Source: Chloroflexota bacterium (GTDB taxonomy: Bacteria > Chloroflexota > Dehalococcoidia > Tepidiformales > Tepidiformaceae). From it: a stretch of DNA of 64,000 nt. Below, piece by piece: positions 57,474-64,000 of the stretch; position 1 is the stretch's first letter; each line of letters begins with the position of its first letter. The stretch spans positions 124,001 through 188,000 of the forward strand of contig JAPOQN010000013.1 of assembly GCA_026710655.1 (NCBI GenBank), written 5' to 3'. Under the pieces are notes generated by a model. The model ran no database searches. It saw nothing but the letters and a program-made list of their open reading frames with translations, and was not told the DNA's origin. The translations under genes were made by a program, and so were the position numbers.

Positions 57474-58343
57474 AAGCCCATGCCGCTCGCGTTGCTCGGC
57501 GGCCCGCTCCGCGCCCGCCGCCGCCTCCGCGTCCAGCGACGTCAGAACCGACTCGCCCCCCTCCGATTGCACACGTTCGCGCATCTCCAACATCCGCTCC
57601 GGCAGGTCGCGGAACGTCAAGCCGCGGCCGTCGAGCAGGCCGCCGTCCATTACGTTGTAGCTGCCGGTCATGTACTCGGCTTCGTCGCTGGCCAGCCAGC
57701 AGACAAGGTTCCCGATGTCCGCGGGCTGGCCCACGCGCCCGAAGGGGAGCTCCCGCTCCAGCGTCTCCCGCGCCTCCCGCCGCGCCGCCACCGCCCCCCA
57801 GAGCCGCGTCTCCGTCATCCCCGGGGCGATGCTGTTCACCGTGATCCCGAACGGCGCCAGGTCGAGCGCCCAGCAGCGCGTCATCATCCGCACTGCCGCC
57901 TTGCTCCCGCAGTACGCCGAAGACCCCATCTCCGCCCGCTCCCCACTCACCGAGGAGATCACGACCACCCGTCCTGCTCGCCCTTCCCGCACCATCTCCC
58001 GGGCGCAGGCCTGCACCGTCAGGAACACGCCCTTCGAATTCACGTCGAACACCGTGTCGAGGTCGTCCTCCGTGAGCGTGAGCACGTTCGATCCCCGCGA
58101 GATACCGGCGTTTGCCACGGCGATGTCGAGCCGCCCGAGCTCCGAGACCGTGGCCGCGACCGCCGCCGCCAGCGCCTTCCGTCCCAGCGCCCGTACCTGC
58201 GCCGCTGTCGCCTCCGCCCGTTCGGCGTCGAGGTCCGTGCAGGCGACGTCCGCCCCCGCCCGCGCGAGCGCCAGCGCTGACCCCTCCCCGATTCCGCTCC
58301 CCGATCCCGTTACAAAGGCGACCTTTCCCGTTAGGTCCAGCAT
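57468..58343 (-). CDS. Short-chain dehydrogenase/reductase (SDR)
   Basis: A 291-residue SDR. The nucleotide-binding loop is VTGSGSGIGEGSALALARAG, NAGISRGSNVL is the NAG motif, ISSVSGERAEMGSSAYCGSK gives the catalytic Ser-Tyr-Lys, and INSIAPGMTETRL-type sequence follows. The stretch normally holding the adenine-binding Asp-Val (strand 4) is missing: KALAAAVAATVSELGRLDI runs straight on, about 14 residues shorter than usual. An extra C-terminal tail of about 45 residues is present. The stop lies in heptad-repeat sequence. Confidence 0.88.
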   Translation of the reverse strand: MLDLTGKVAFVTGSGSGIGEGSALALARAGADVACTDLDAERAEATAAQVRALGRKALAAAVAATVSELGRLDIAVANAGISRGSNVLTLTEDDLDTVFDVNSKGVFLTVQACAREMVREGRAGRVVVISSVSGERAEMGSSAYCGSKAAVRMMTRCWALDLAPFGITVNSIAPGMTETRLWGAVAARREARETLERELPFGRVGQPADIGNLVCWLASDEAEYMTGSYNVMDGGLLDGRGLTFRDLPERMLEMRERVQSEGGESVLTSLDAEAAAGAERAAEQRERHGLH

Positions 58344-58386
58344 CTCGTCCTCCCGCCGCGCAACTGCCGGCGCCCCGCATTATCGC

Positions 58387-58414
58387 CCCACCGACCACCG
58401 ACCACCGACCACTC
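58387..58414. repeat. Heptad tandem repeat, ACCACCG type
   Basis: Four consecutive seven-base units of ACCACCG/ACCACTC type in the gap between the divergent SDR and DUF3352 genes. Same period as the other heptad repeats but a different unit. Confidence 0.65.
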
Positions 58415-58497
58415 GCCCCCGTCCCACCCCTTGCCGCGCGGACCTGCGATAGTTGAATGCACAGCACGCGGCTGCCGCCGCCAGCGAGGCTCTCCCG

Positions 58498-60000
58498 GTG
58501 TCGATCCTCTCCCAACGCATCTCAACGAGGCTGGCCCTCGTCGTAGGCGCTGCCCTGGCCATCGCTGCGATAGTCGTCCTCTCATTCGTGCTGCGCGAAG
58601 GTGGCGTCCCCACCCCCACCGACGGCATCGGCGACATCCCCACCGCCCACCTCGTCCCCGAGGACGTCGCCCTCTACGTCGGCGTGAGCACCGACATCGA
58701 CTCCGACGCCTGGCGCGAAGCATTCGACCGCCTCGGCGCGGACGATCCCGTGGGCCAGGCCCGCGAAGGAGTCGAGGACGAAAGCGACTTCAGCTGGGAG
58801 CAGGACATCAAGCCCTTCCTCGGTGGCGCCGCCGTCTTCTTCGTCTCCAGCCTCGACCGCGAAGGCGATGACGGCCCCTCGGGCGCCGTCATCTTCCGCG
58901 TCCCCGATGCGTCCGCCGCCGAGGCCGTCATCCTGCGGCGACGCAGCGACGGCTTCGAGGAGCGCGACTACCGGGATACCGCCTACAAGGTCATGGAGCA
59001 AGGCGGCGTCCTCGCCGTCATCGGCGACCACTTCGTCTACGCCGCCGGCGAGCCAACCCTGCGCGCCATCGTCGACTCCCGTCTGGGCAACATCCGCGCT
59101 CTCGCCGACTCCGACGACTTCCGCCGCCTCCGCAACACCCTCGAGGGCGATGCTCTCGCCTTCGTCTACCTCCACCCCGCGAGCCTGGCCCCGGAAGTGG
59201 GGGAGGAGTCCCCGGAGGAAGGCGAGCCCGCCCTCCTCTCCCTCCTCGGCTTCGATGACCTGCTCTCTAGGCCCATCGGCGTGGTCGTGCAGGCGAGCGA
59301 CGATGCCCTGCGCGTGCGCGCCGCCGCACTCGGCGACCCCGGCCCGATCCTGTCCCTCCTCCGGCCCCGCGAGTCCCGCTTCGCCGGCGCGGTTCCCGAG
59401 GAGGCGGTCATCTTTGCCTCCACCTACGACGTTGCCGGTCTCGTCGACGACCTGTTCGGCTCCGGCGCCGCCCAGCAGCGCCTGCGCGACGCCGTCCTCG
59501 AGTCCGCCGACGAAAACGGCGGACTCGCCCGCGTCGAGGACACCCTCTCGCTGCTGGACGGCGAGGTGGCCTTCGCCATGTGGCACTCGGATGAAGCCGA
59601 GGACTTCGAGTTCATGTTCCTCGCCGAGGTCGCCAACGAGGACCGCGCCCGCGAGCTCCTGGGGGAGCTCTTCGCCGAACCGATCGCCACGGGCGACCTA
59701 CTCCTGACGGTCGATGACGGCGTCGCCGCCGTCGGGACAAGCGCCGCCGCGGTCTCGACCGCCGGCTCCACCGGCCTTGCCGGCTCCGAGCGCTTCACCG
59801 CCACCGTCGCCGCGTTGGAAACGCCCCTGGCCACCTTCGCCTACGTCGACATCTGGGGGCTCCTGACGACCGCCATGGGCGGCATCGACGACATCGGCAT
59901 CGACCTCGAAGGCGATACCCTCGGCCTCATCGTGAACCTCGTGCTGGACGACGACCGCGTACAGGTCGAGGCCGCCCTCGCGGGCGACTCCTCCGACTGA
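58498..60000 (+). CDS. DUF3352 domain-containing membrane-anchored protein, about 500 aa
   Basis: One N-terminal membrane helix (LALVVGAALAIAAIVVLSFVL) is followed by an extracellular domain. ALYVGVSTDIDSDAWREAF, QDIKPFLGGAAVFFVSSLD, AGEPTLRAIVDSRLGNIRAL and DDFRRLRNTLEGDALAFVY match DUF3352, a family of predicted surface proteins with unknown function. The GTG at 58498 is preferred to a TTG at 58453 because it has GCGAGG upstream and keeps the membrane helix near the N-terminus. Confidence 0.85.
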   Translation: MSILSQRISTRLALVVGAALAIAAIVVLSFVLREGGVPTPTDGIGDIPTAHLVPEDVALYVGVSTDIDSDAWREAFDRLGADDPVGQAREGVEDESDFSWEQDIKPFLGGAAVFFVSSLDREGDDGPSGAVIFRVPDASAAEAVILRRRSDGFEERDYRDTAYKVMEQGGVLAVIGDHFVYAAGEPTLRAIVDSRLGNIRALADSDDFRRLRNTLEGDALAFVYLHPASLAPEVGEESPEEGEPALLSLLGFDDLLSRPIGVVVQASDDALRVRAAALGDPGPILSLLRPRESRFAGAVPEEAVIFASTYDVAGLVDDLFGSGAAQQRLRDAVLESADENGGLARVEDTLSLLDGEVAFAMWHSDEAEDFEFMFLAEVANEDRARELLGELFAEPIATGDLLLTVDDGVAAVGTSAAAVSTAGSTGLAGSERFTATVAALETPLATFAYVDIWGLLTTAMGGIDDIGIDLEGDTLGLIVNLVLDDDRVQVEAALAGDSSD

Positions 60001-60033
60001 CCACCGCGCCCCCAACCGCCCATCCCCGTGCGC

Positions 60034-60039
60034 TATCAT
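60034..60039 (+). promoter_or_regulatory. Putative -10 box TATCAT
   Basis: TATCAT followed by a GC-rich leader lies 35 bases before the first copy of the duplicated SnoaL-like gene. The second copy has TAGAAT at the equivalent place (60581-60586). Confidence 0.45.
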
Positions 60040-60074
60040 TCCCGCCCCGCCAGAGCGCGGCTGAGGAGTGCGCC

Positions 60075-60554
60075 ATGCCCGTCGGACCAAACGATCTCGA
60101 GACTGCCCGCAAGCTCTTTGAAGAAGGCGGCTGGGGCAGCGGCGACCCCTACGGCCCCGATCAGTGGTTCGCCGAAGACGCCGTCATGCGCGACGTCGTC
60201 GGCCACGCCGAACCCCTCCACGGCCACGAGGAGATCCGCCAGTTCTGGGCCAGCCAGAAGGTCGGCATCACCCTCCGCGTCCCCGTCGAGGAGCTCTACG
60301 TCGCCGAGGGCCACCGTGGCGTCGCCGTCCTCTGGATGGCCTACGTCCAGATCATGGACGAAGAGAACGAGAACTACGCGAAGTGGATCACCTTCGAGGG
60401 CATGTCCCGCCTCGAGTTCAACGACGAAGGCAAGGTCACCCTTGAGGTCGACTACCACCACGGCCCCCAGGGCGTGACCGACAGCTGGGTCGCCCACTGG
60501 AACGCCCGCCGCGCCCGCCCCTGGAAGGAGCTCGGCGAGATAACCGGCGAGTAG
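60075..60554 (+). CDS. SnoaL-like / NTF2-fold protein, copy 1 (159 aa)
   Basis: The product has PYGPDQWFAEDAVMRDVVGH, HEEIRQFWASQKVGITLRVPVEEL and YHHGPQGVTDSWVAHWNARRARPWK, typical of the SnoaL-like NTF2 superfamily. It is one of a nearly identical tandem pair. The ATG follows TGAGGAG. The substrate is unknown. Confidence 0.87.
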   Translation: MPVGPNDLETARKLFEEGGWGSGDPYGPDQWFAEDAVMRDVVGHAEPLHGHEEIRQFWASQKVGITLRVPVEELYVAEGHRGVAVLWMAYVQIMDEENENYAKWITFEGMSRLEFNDEGKVTLEVDYHHGPQGVTDSWVAHWNARRARPWKELGEITGE

Positions 60555-60580
60555 ACCCCCAGCAGCGTCCGCCCCCGCGC

Positions 60581-60586
60581 TAGAAT
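60581..60586 (+). promoter_or_regulatory. Putative -10 box TAGAAT
   Basis: TAGAAT 35 bases before the second SnoaL-like copy; it differs from the copy 1 box by three bases while the flanks are almost identical. Confidence 0.45.
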
Positions 60587-60621
60587 GCCCGCCCCGCCAG
60601 ACAGCGGTTGAGGAGTGCGCC

Positions 60622-61101
60622 ATGCCCGTCGGACCGAACGATCTCGAGACCGCCCGCAAGCTCTTTGAGGAGGGCGGCTGGGGCAGCGGCGACCCCTACG
60701 GCCCCGATCAGTGGTTTGCCGAAGACGCCGTCATGCGCGATGTCGTCGGCCATGCCGAGCCCCTCCATGGCCACGAGGAGATCCGCCAGTTCTGGGCCAG
60801 CCGCAAGGTCGGCATCACCCTCCGCGTCCCCGTCGAGGAGCTCTACGTGGCCGAGGGCCACCGCGGTGTCGCCATCCTCTGGATGGCCTACGGCCAGATC
60901 ATGGACGAAGAGAACGAGAACTACGCGAAGTGGGTCACCTTCGAGGGTATGTCACGCCTTGAGTTCAACGACGAAGGCAAGGTCACTCTCGAAGTCGACT
61001 ACCACCACGGCCCCCAGGGCGTGACCGACAGTTGGGTCGCCCACTGGAACGCCCGCCGCGCCCGCCCCTGGAAGGAGCTCGGCGAGATCACCGGCGCCTA
61101 G
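60622..61101 (+). CDS. SnoaL-like / NTF2-fold protein, copy 2 (159 aa)
   Basis: Nearly identical to the preceding gene. The five differences are Gln to Arg in WASQK, Val to Ile in VAVLW, Val to Gly in MAYVQ, Ile to Val in AKWIT and a C-terminal Glu to Ala. All core residues of the fold are kept, so both copies may be functional. Confidence 0.87.
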   Translation: MPVGPNDLETARKLFEEGGWGSGDPYGPDQWFAEDAVMRDVVGHAEPLHGHEEIRQFWASRKVGITLRVPVEELYVAEGHRGVAILWMAYGQIMDEENENYAKWVTFEGMSRLEFNDEGKVTLEVDYHHGPQGVTDSWVAHWNARRARPWKELGEITGA

Positions 61102-61106
61102 GGCCG

Positions 61107-61499
61107 CTACTCGCTCAGGAACATCGGGCCCGGGGGCGCGCTTGCGGCCGCCGCCCGCGTAGCATCGAGCATCTCCCGGATGCGCTCACCCTCGCGCTCG
61201 ACCTCCTCGGGCGTGAGCGAGTACGCGTACCGCGCGATGCCCCCCATGCCCCGGCTGCCCCACTCCACCACCAGGTCCTCGATCGTGTCGAGCACCGGCC
61301 CCGGCACGGCCTTCCGCGGCAGTCGCAACTCCGCGATGCGCGTCCACGCCGCCGCCAGCCCTTGTGGCGTCGGCTCCCCGCCCCCCAGGTCGTTCACCGC
61401 GTCCTCCAGCCGAGCGATCGTCGGCTCCAGCTGATGCGCCGTGTAGGTCGCGTCGTGGTCGTCCCGCAGGATGTCCGGCAGGTCCAGGTTGATCGGCAT
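61107..61499 (-). CDS. Hypothetical protein, 130 aa
   Basis: No family was recognised. The product is helical with an N-terminal INLDLPDILRDDHDATYTAHQLEP, a middle AAAWTRIAELRLPRKAVPG and an amphipathic PEEVEREGERIREMLD helix. No membrane segment is seen. A TACACT box ends six bases before the ATG, so the mRNA may be leaderless. It is convergent to the duplicated SnoaL-like genes. Confidence 0.7.
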   Translation of the reverse strand: MPINLDLPDILRDDHDATYTAHQLEPTIARLEDAVNDLGGGEPTPQGLAAAWTRIAELRLPRKAVPGPVLDTIEDLVVEWGSRGMGGIARYAYSLTPEEVEREGERIREMLDATRAAAASAPPGPMFLSE

Positions 61500-61505
61500 A
61501 GCCGC

Positions 61506-61511
61506 AGTGTA
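61506..61511 (-). promoter_or_regulatory. Putative -10 box TACACT, leaderless arrangement
   Basis: TACACT on the minus strand with exactly six bases to the ATG and no ribosome-binding site between, as in leaderless transcripts. Confidence 0.5.
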
Positions 61512-61553
61512 GCGCCCCGCACAACCCTCAGGGGATCCCGCCCGCGCCTCAAG

Positions 61554-61612
61554 GTGGTCACGTACTGGTACGGTAGTGGTCACATCGACACGGGAACGAA
61601 CAAAGATGGTCA
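61554..61612 (+). promoter_or_regulatory. Three repeats of TGGTCAC before the antitoxin gene
   Basis: GTGGTCAC occurs at 61554-61561 and 61576-61583, and ATGGTCAC at 61606-61613 overlaps the start codon. The repeats would suit an operator for autoregulation by the Phd/YefM-type protein. Their spacing is about 22 and 30 bases. Confidence 0.5.
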
Positions 61613-61881
61613 CGGAAAAGGGCGACGGAGTGCGCACTATGACGGCGTCTGAGTTCAAGGCGAAGTGCCTCGCCCTCATGGATGAGATCGCCGAGAGCGG
61701 CGAGGAAATCATCATCACGAAGCGCGGAAAGCCCGTGGCGAAGCTGGCTCCCTACGAAGACAAGCCTGCCAGCTGGTTCGGGCGCGATCGCGATGGCATC
61801 GTCATTCGCGGCGACATCATCGAGCCTATTGATGTGGAGTGGGAGGCAGAGACCGACCCGGACCGTGTCCTCAATCCCTGA
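61606..61881 (+). CDS. Phd/YefM-type antitoxin homologue without adjacent toxin, 91 aa
   Basis: VRTMTASEFKAKCLALMDEIAESGEEIIITKRGKPVAKLAPYE is the classic Phd/YefM DNA-binding and dimerisation fold. The tail SWFGRDRDGIVIRGDIIEPIDVEWE is the toxin-binding part seen in VapB-like members paired with PIN toxins. No toxin gene follows; the next gene, 73 bases on, is a nitroreductase. The ATG at 61606 is chosen for the family length; a GTG at 61576 is also in frame. Confidence 0.85.
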   Translation: MVTEKGDGVRTMTASEFKAKCLALMDEIAESGEEIIITKRGKPVAKLAPYEDKPASWFGRDRDGIVIRGDIIEPIDVEWEAETDPDRVLNP

Positions 61882-61942
61882 AACGCCCGCGAATGACCGC
61901 CGGCCCCCCGGCCACTCCTGCCCCACCATCAGCCGTCCGCGC

Positions 61943-61948
61943 TACACT
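61943..61948 (+). promoter_or_regulatory. Putative -10 box TACACT, leaderless arrangement
   Basis: TACACT with six bases to the ATG of the nitroreductase and no ribosome-binding site, identical in layout to 61506-61511 on the other strand. Confidence 0.5.
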
Positions 61949-61954
61949 CCCGCC

Positions 61955-62565
61955 ATGAGTGCTACAACCGACATCTTCGAAGTCATGGACACCTGCCGCG
62001 CCATGCGCCGGCTCAAGCCCGACCCCGTCGACCGCGACCTCCTGCGCAAGCTCGTCCACGCCGCCACCCGCGCCCCCAGCGCCGGCAACACCCAGCTCTG
62101 GGGCTTCCTCATCGTCGACGAACCCGAGGGCAAGCAGTTCCTCGGCGACCTCATGCGCGAGCAGTTTGGCGCCCGCTTTCAGGTCCCCGAGGGCAACGAC
62201 CCGTCCACCCGCATGATGCGCGCCGTCGCCGACCTCGTGAACGGCTTCGACCAGGTGCCCGCGATCATCTTCCCCTGCGTCGAGAACGGCTATCCGCCCG
62301 GAGGCGAGCCCAACCCCCTGTTCATGTGGTCGACCATCTACCCGGCCACCCAGAACCTCCTCCTCGCCGCCCGCGCCCTCGGCCTCGGCGCCGCCATGAC
62401 CACCTTCCAGATGGCCAACGAAGGGGCCATCAAGGAGCGCTTCGGCGTCCCCGCGAACGTGTCCATCGGGGCCACCATCCCGTCGGCTACCCGAAGGGCC
62501 GCTTCGGGCCGGTCACGCGCAAGCCCGTCGAGGAAGTCATCCACTGGAACGGCTGGCAGAGCTAG
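61955..62565 (+). pseudogene. Nitroreductase family protein with a single-base frameshift
   Basis: The first frame encodes EVMDTCRAMRRLKPDPVDRDLLRKLVHAATRAPSAGN and a flavin-site LWGFLIVD, typical of the nitroreductase family, up to about VSIGATIP. At position 62482 one G appears to be missing (CCGTCGGC where CCGGTCGGC is expected), and the family C-terminus (VGYPKGRFGPVTRKPVEEVIHWNGW) continues in the next frame to a normal stop. The rest is intact. It is either a sequencing or assembly error or a very recent loss. The intact enzyme would reduce nitro groups or related substrates with FMN and NAD(P)H. Confidence 0.75.
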
Positions 62566-62571
62566 CGAGCC

Positions 62572-63393
62572 TCAGCCCCCGTCGCGCGGCGGCAGCTCGA
62601 CGGGGACGCCGACCCAGGCGCCGATGTTCTCGCCCGTGCGTCCACCCGGACCTTCGCGCAGCAGGTCCAGCGCCAGCCCCGCGATCTGCTCCGGCCGCAG
62701 CCACGTCTCCACCCGGTACGGGAACGGGCGGCCGTGCCAGTAGGCGCGCAGCATGGGCGTGTCCGTCTCGCCCATGCAGATCGCGTTCACGCGCACGCCG
62801 TGCTCCCGCAGCGCTCCCGCCCATGCCTGCGTCAGCCCCGTGAGCGCGAACTTGGAGGCGCTGTAGAGGTCGGTGAAGGGCGGTCGCTCGCCCACGATCG
62901 CGAGCTCCTCCGCCGTGCGCGGCAGCAGTGGCTTGGGGGGAACGACGTAGTAGGTGCTCATGTTCACGATGTCGCCCCCGCCCCGCTCGATCATGATCGG
63001 CATCACCGCCCGCCCGAAGAGGAAGCACCCCCGCAGGTTCGTCCCCATGATCGCCTCGCACTCCCGCAGCGCCTTCGAGCGCGGGTCGCGCACGGTGTGG
63101 TCGGCCCAGAGGGCGGCGTTGTTCACGAGGATGTCGACCCCGCCGAACCGCTCCGTCGCCAGGTCAACCGTCGCGTACACGTCCTCCGGCTCCGAGACAT
63201 CCGCGACCGTCCCCACCACCTCCCCCCCGCCCCGCGCCGTCACCTCCGCCGCCACCTCCTCCACGAGCGGACGCAGGTCGCAGGTCACGACCGCCGCGCC
63301 CTCGGCCGCCAGCGCCTCCACGCAGGCGCGCCCGATCCCCACCGCCCCGCCCGTGACGATCGCGACCTTCCCCGCCAGCAACTCCCCGCTCAC
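62572..63393 (-). CDS. Short-chain dehydrogenase/reductase (SDR)
   Basis: A 273-residue SDR. VTGGAVGIGRACVEALAAEGAAVVTCD is the nucleotide-binding region, TVADVSEP the adenine-binding Asp, ILVNNAALWADH the NAG-type motif, and MSTYYV with YSASKFALTG gives Ser-Tyr-Lys. A 20-residue insertion after the Ser (PPKPLLPRTAEELAIVG) lines the substrate pocket. It is three bases downstream of another SDR on the same strand. Confidence 0.92.
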   Translation of the reverse strand: MSGELLAGKVAIVTGGAVGIGRACVEALAAEGAAVVTCDLRPLVEEVAAEVTARGGGEVVGTVADVSEPEDVYATVDLATERFGGVDILVNNAALWADHTVRDPRSKALRECEAIMGTNLRGCFLFGRAVMPIMIERGGGDIVNMSTYYVVPPKPLLPRTAEELAIVGERPPFTDLYSASKFALTGLTQAWAGALREHGVRVNAICMGETDTPMLRAYWHGRPFPYRVETWLRPEQIAGLALDLLREGPGGRTGENIGAWVGVPVELPPRDGG

Positions 63394-63396
63394 GGA

Positions 63397-64000
63397 TCAG
63401 CCGTTCGCGTAGATGCCGGCGTCGACGATCAGCGTCTGGCCCGTCATCATGCGGCTCTCGTCCGAGGCCAGGTAGACGGCCGTGCCCGTCAGGTCGCCCG
63501 GCTCGAGTGCCGTCCCCAGGGCCGCCTGCTGCCGCATCGTCTCCGCGAACGCCTCCGGGACCACCCGCTTCGTCGCCTCCGTCATGATCACCCCCGGCGC
63601 GATCGCGTTCACGCGCACGTTCGAGGGGCCTCCCGTCTTCGCCATCGACTTCGTCAGGTACACCACCCCCGATTTCGACAGCCCGTAGGCGTAGTTGGGG
63701 AAGTTCTCCACCTCCCCCGGCGGCTTGTTGAACATGTAGGAGGCGATCGAGGAGATGTTGATGATCGAGCCTCCGCCCTGCGCCTTCATCTGGGGGAACA
63801 CCGCCCGCCCGCACACGAGGATGCCCACCAGGTTCACGTCGAGCACCCGCCTCAGGTAGTCGATGCTCGCGTCCCCCAGCTCCAGGTCGTAGTAGATGGC
63901 CGCGTTGTTCACGAGTATGTCGACCCGCCCGAAGCGCTCGACCGTCTCCGCCACCATCCGCTCCGCCCCCGCCTCGTCCGCCACGTCCGCGTTGATAGCC
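63397..64000 (-). CDS. Short-chain dehydrogenase/reductase (SDR), 5' end outside window
   Basis: The visible 200 residues include INADVADEAGAERM at the window edge, ILVNNAAIYYD, INISSIASYMF and YAYGLSKSGVVYLTKSMA, with the catalytic Ser-Tyr-Lys, and the C-terminal YLASDESRMMTGQTLIVDAG. A GTG in the window at 63984 is only an internal codon, since the adenine-binding motif lies before it. The gene forms an operon with the following SDR. Confidence 0.92.
   Translation of the reverse strand, partial: AINADVADEAGAERMVAETVERFGRVDILVNNAAIYYDLELGDASIDYLRRVLDVNLVGILVCGRAVFPQMKAQGGGSIINISSIASYMFNKPPGEVENFPNYAYGLSKSGVVYLTKSMAKTGGPSNVRVNAIAPGVIMTEATKRVVPEAFAETMRQQAALGTALEPGDLTGTAVYLASDESRMMTGQTLIVDAGIYANG

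Larger units (their letters stand above)
60028..61101 (+). repeat. Recent tandem duplication, 547-base period
   Basis: The segments 60028-60554 and 60575-61101 carry nearly identical copies of one gene together with its promoter and leader. The two proteins differ at five of 159 positions, so the duplication is recent. Most base differences are at third codon positions. Confidence 0.9.

Noticed and set aside
1-64000. tRNA, rRNA or transposase genes
   Set aside because: No cloverleaf-like intergenic stretch, rRNA segment or transposase frame was recognised; almost all gaps are under 250 bases and the largest (35770-36105) is occupied by the riboswitch.

Overview
The window is a stretch of a GC-rich (third-codon-position GC-saturated) bacterial chromosome. 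Gene content points to Chloroflexota, most likely a Dehalococcoidia/SAR202-like lineage: six paralogous luciferase-like (LLM) flavin/F420 oxidoreductases, five small SnoaL/NTF2-fold proteins, CaiB/BaiF CoA-transferases, Rieske oxygenases, acyl-CoA dehydrogenases, a translin-family protein and a K+-stimulated type membrane pyrophosphatase. The lineage is an inference from gene content; there is no rRNA in the window. No tRNA, rRNA, CRISPR array or insertion sequence was recognised.

Layout. 0-34 kb is a catabolic region: LLM oxidoreductases, an enoyl-CoA hydratase, two CoA-transferases, three Rieske oxygenase alpha subunits, paired acyl-CoA dehydrogenases, a YHS-domain protein, a CocE-type hydrolase, an alcohol dehydrogenase, a dienelactone hydrolase, an MFS exporter, a P450, a thiolase and an acyl-CoA synthetase. 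Inside it (19.9-23.8 kb, minus strand) is an apparently undescribed four-gene operon: a membrane-anchored HTH/beta-propeller protein followed by three tandem paralogues of one four-helix membrane protein. 35-47 kb is housekeeping: a thioredoxin-like ferredoxin, a zinc-ribbon gene behind a c-di-AMP (ydaO-type) riboswitch, the pyrophosphatase hppA followed by a paralogue that seems to have lost the catalytic residues, then translin, FmdB, YraN, RNase HII, a HTH regulator, DNA polymerase IV, PAC2 and Nudix genes. 48-51 kb is an iron/cobalamin-type ABC importer.

The most striking locus is 52.97-54.64 kb: three tandem lipoprotein genes, each a thioredoxin-like domain interrupted in frame by UGA exactly at the active-site cysteine. 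Read as selenocysteine, the first two give W-U-P-T-C and the third gives U-G-P-U, with both redox residues as selenocysteine. A conserved GC hairpin with the loop CGTGT follows each first UGA at the same 16-base distance, as expected of a bacterial SECIS element. This looks like a tandem family of exported selenoprotein thioredoxins.

54.6-64 kb holds a phosphotransferase/acyl-CoA dehydrogenase pair, an IVS-type four-helix-bundle gene bounded by inverted heptad repeats, short-chain dehydrogenases, a DUF3352 protein, a recent tandem duplication of a SnoaL-like gene, an orphan Phd/YefM antitoxin and a frameshifted nitroreductase.

Recurring signals: a TA-NNN-T minus-10 box lies 6-80 bases before many starts, usually without a clear minus-35; several convergent gene pairs share the stop sequence CTAG; two genes appear to start with CTG overlapping the previous gene; and heptad tandem repeats of the TAGTGGC type occupy several intergenic gaps.
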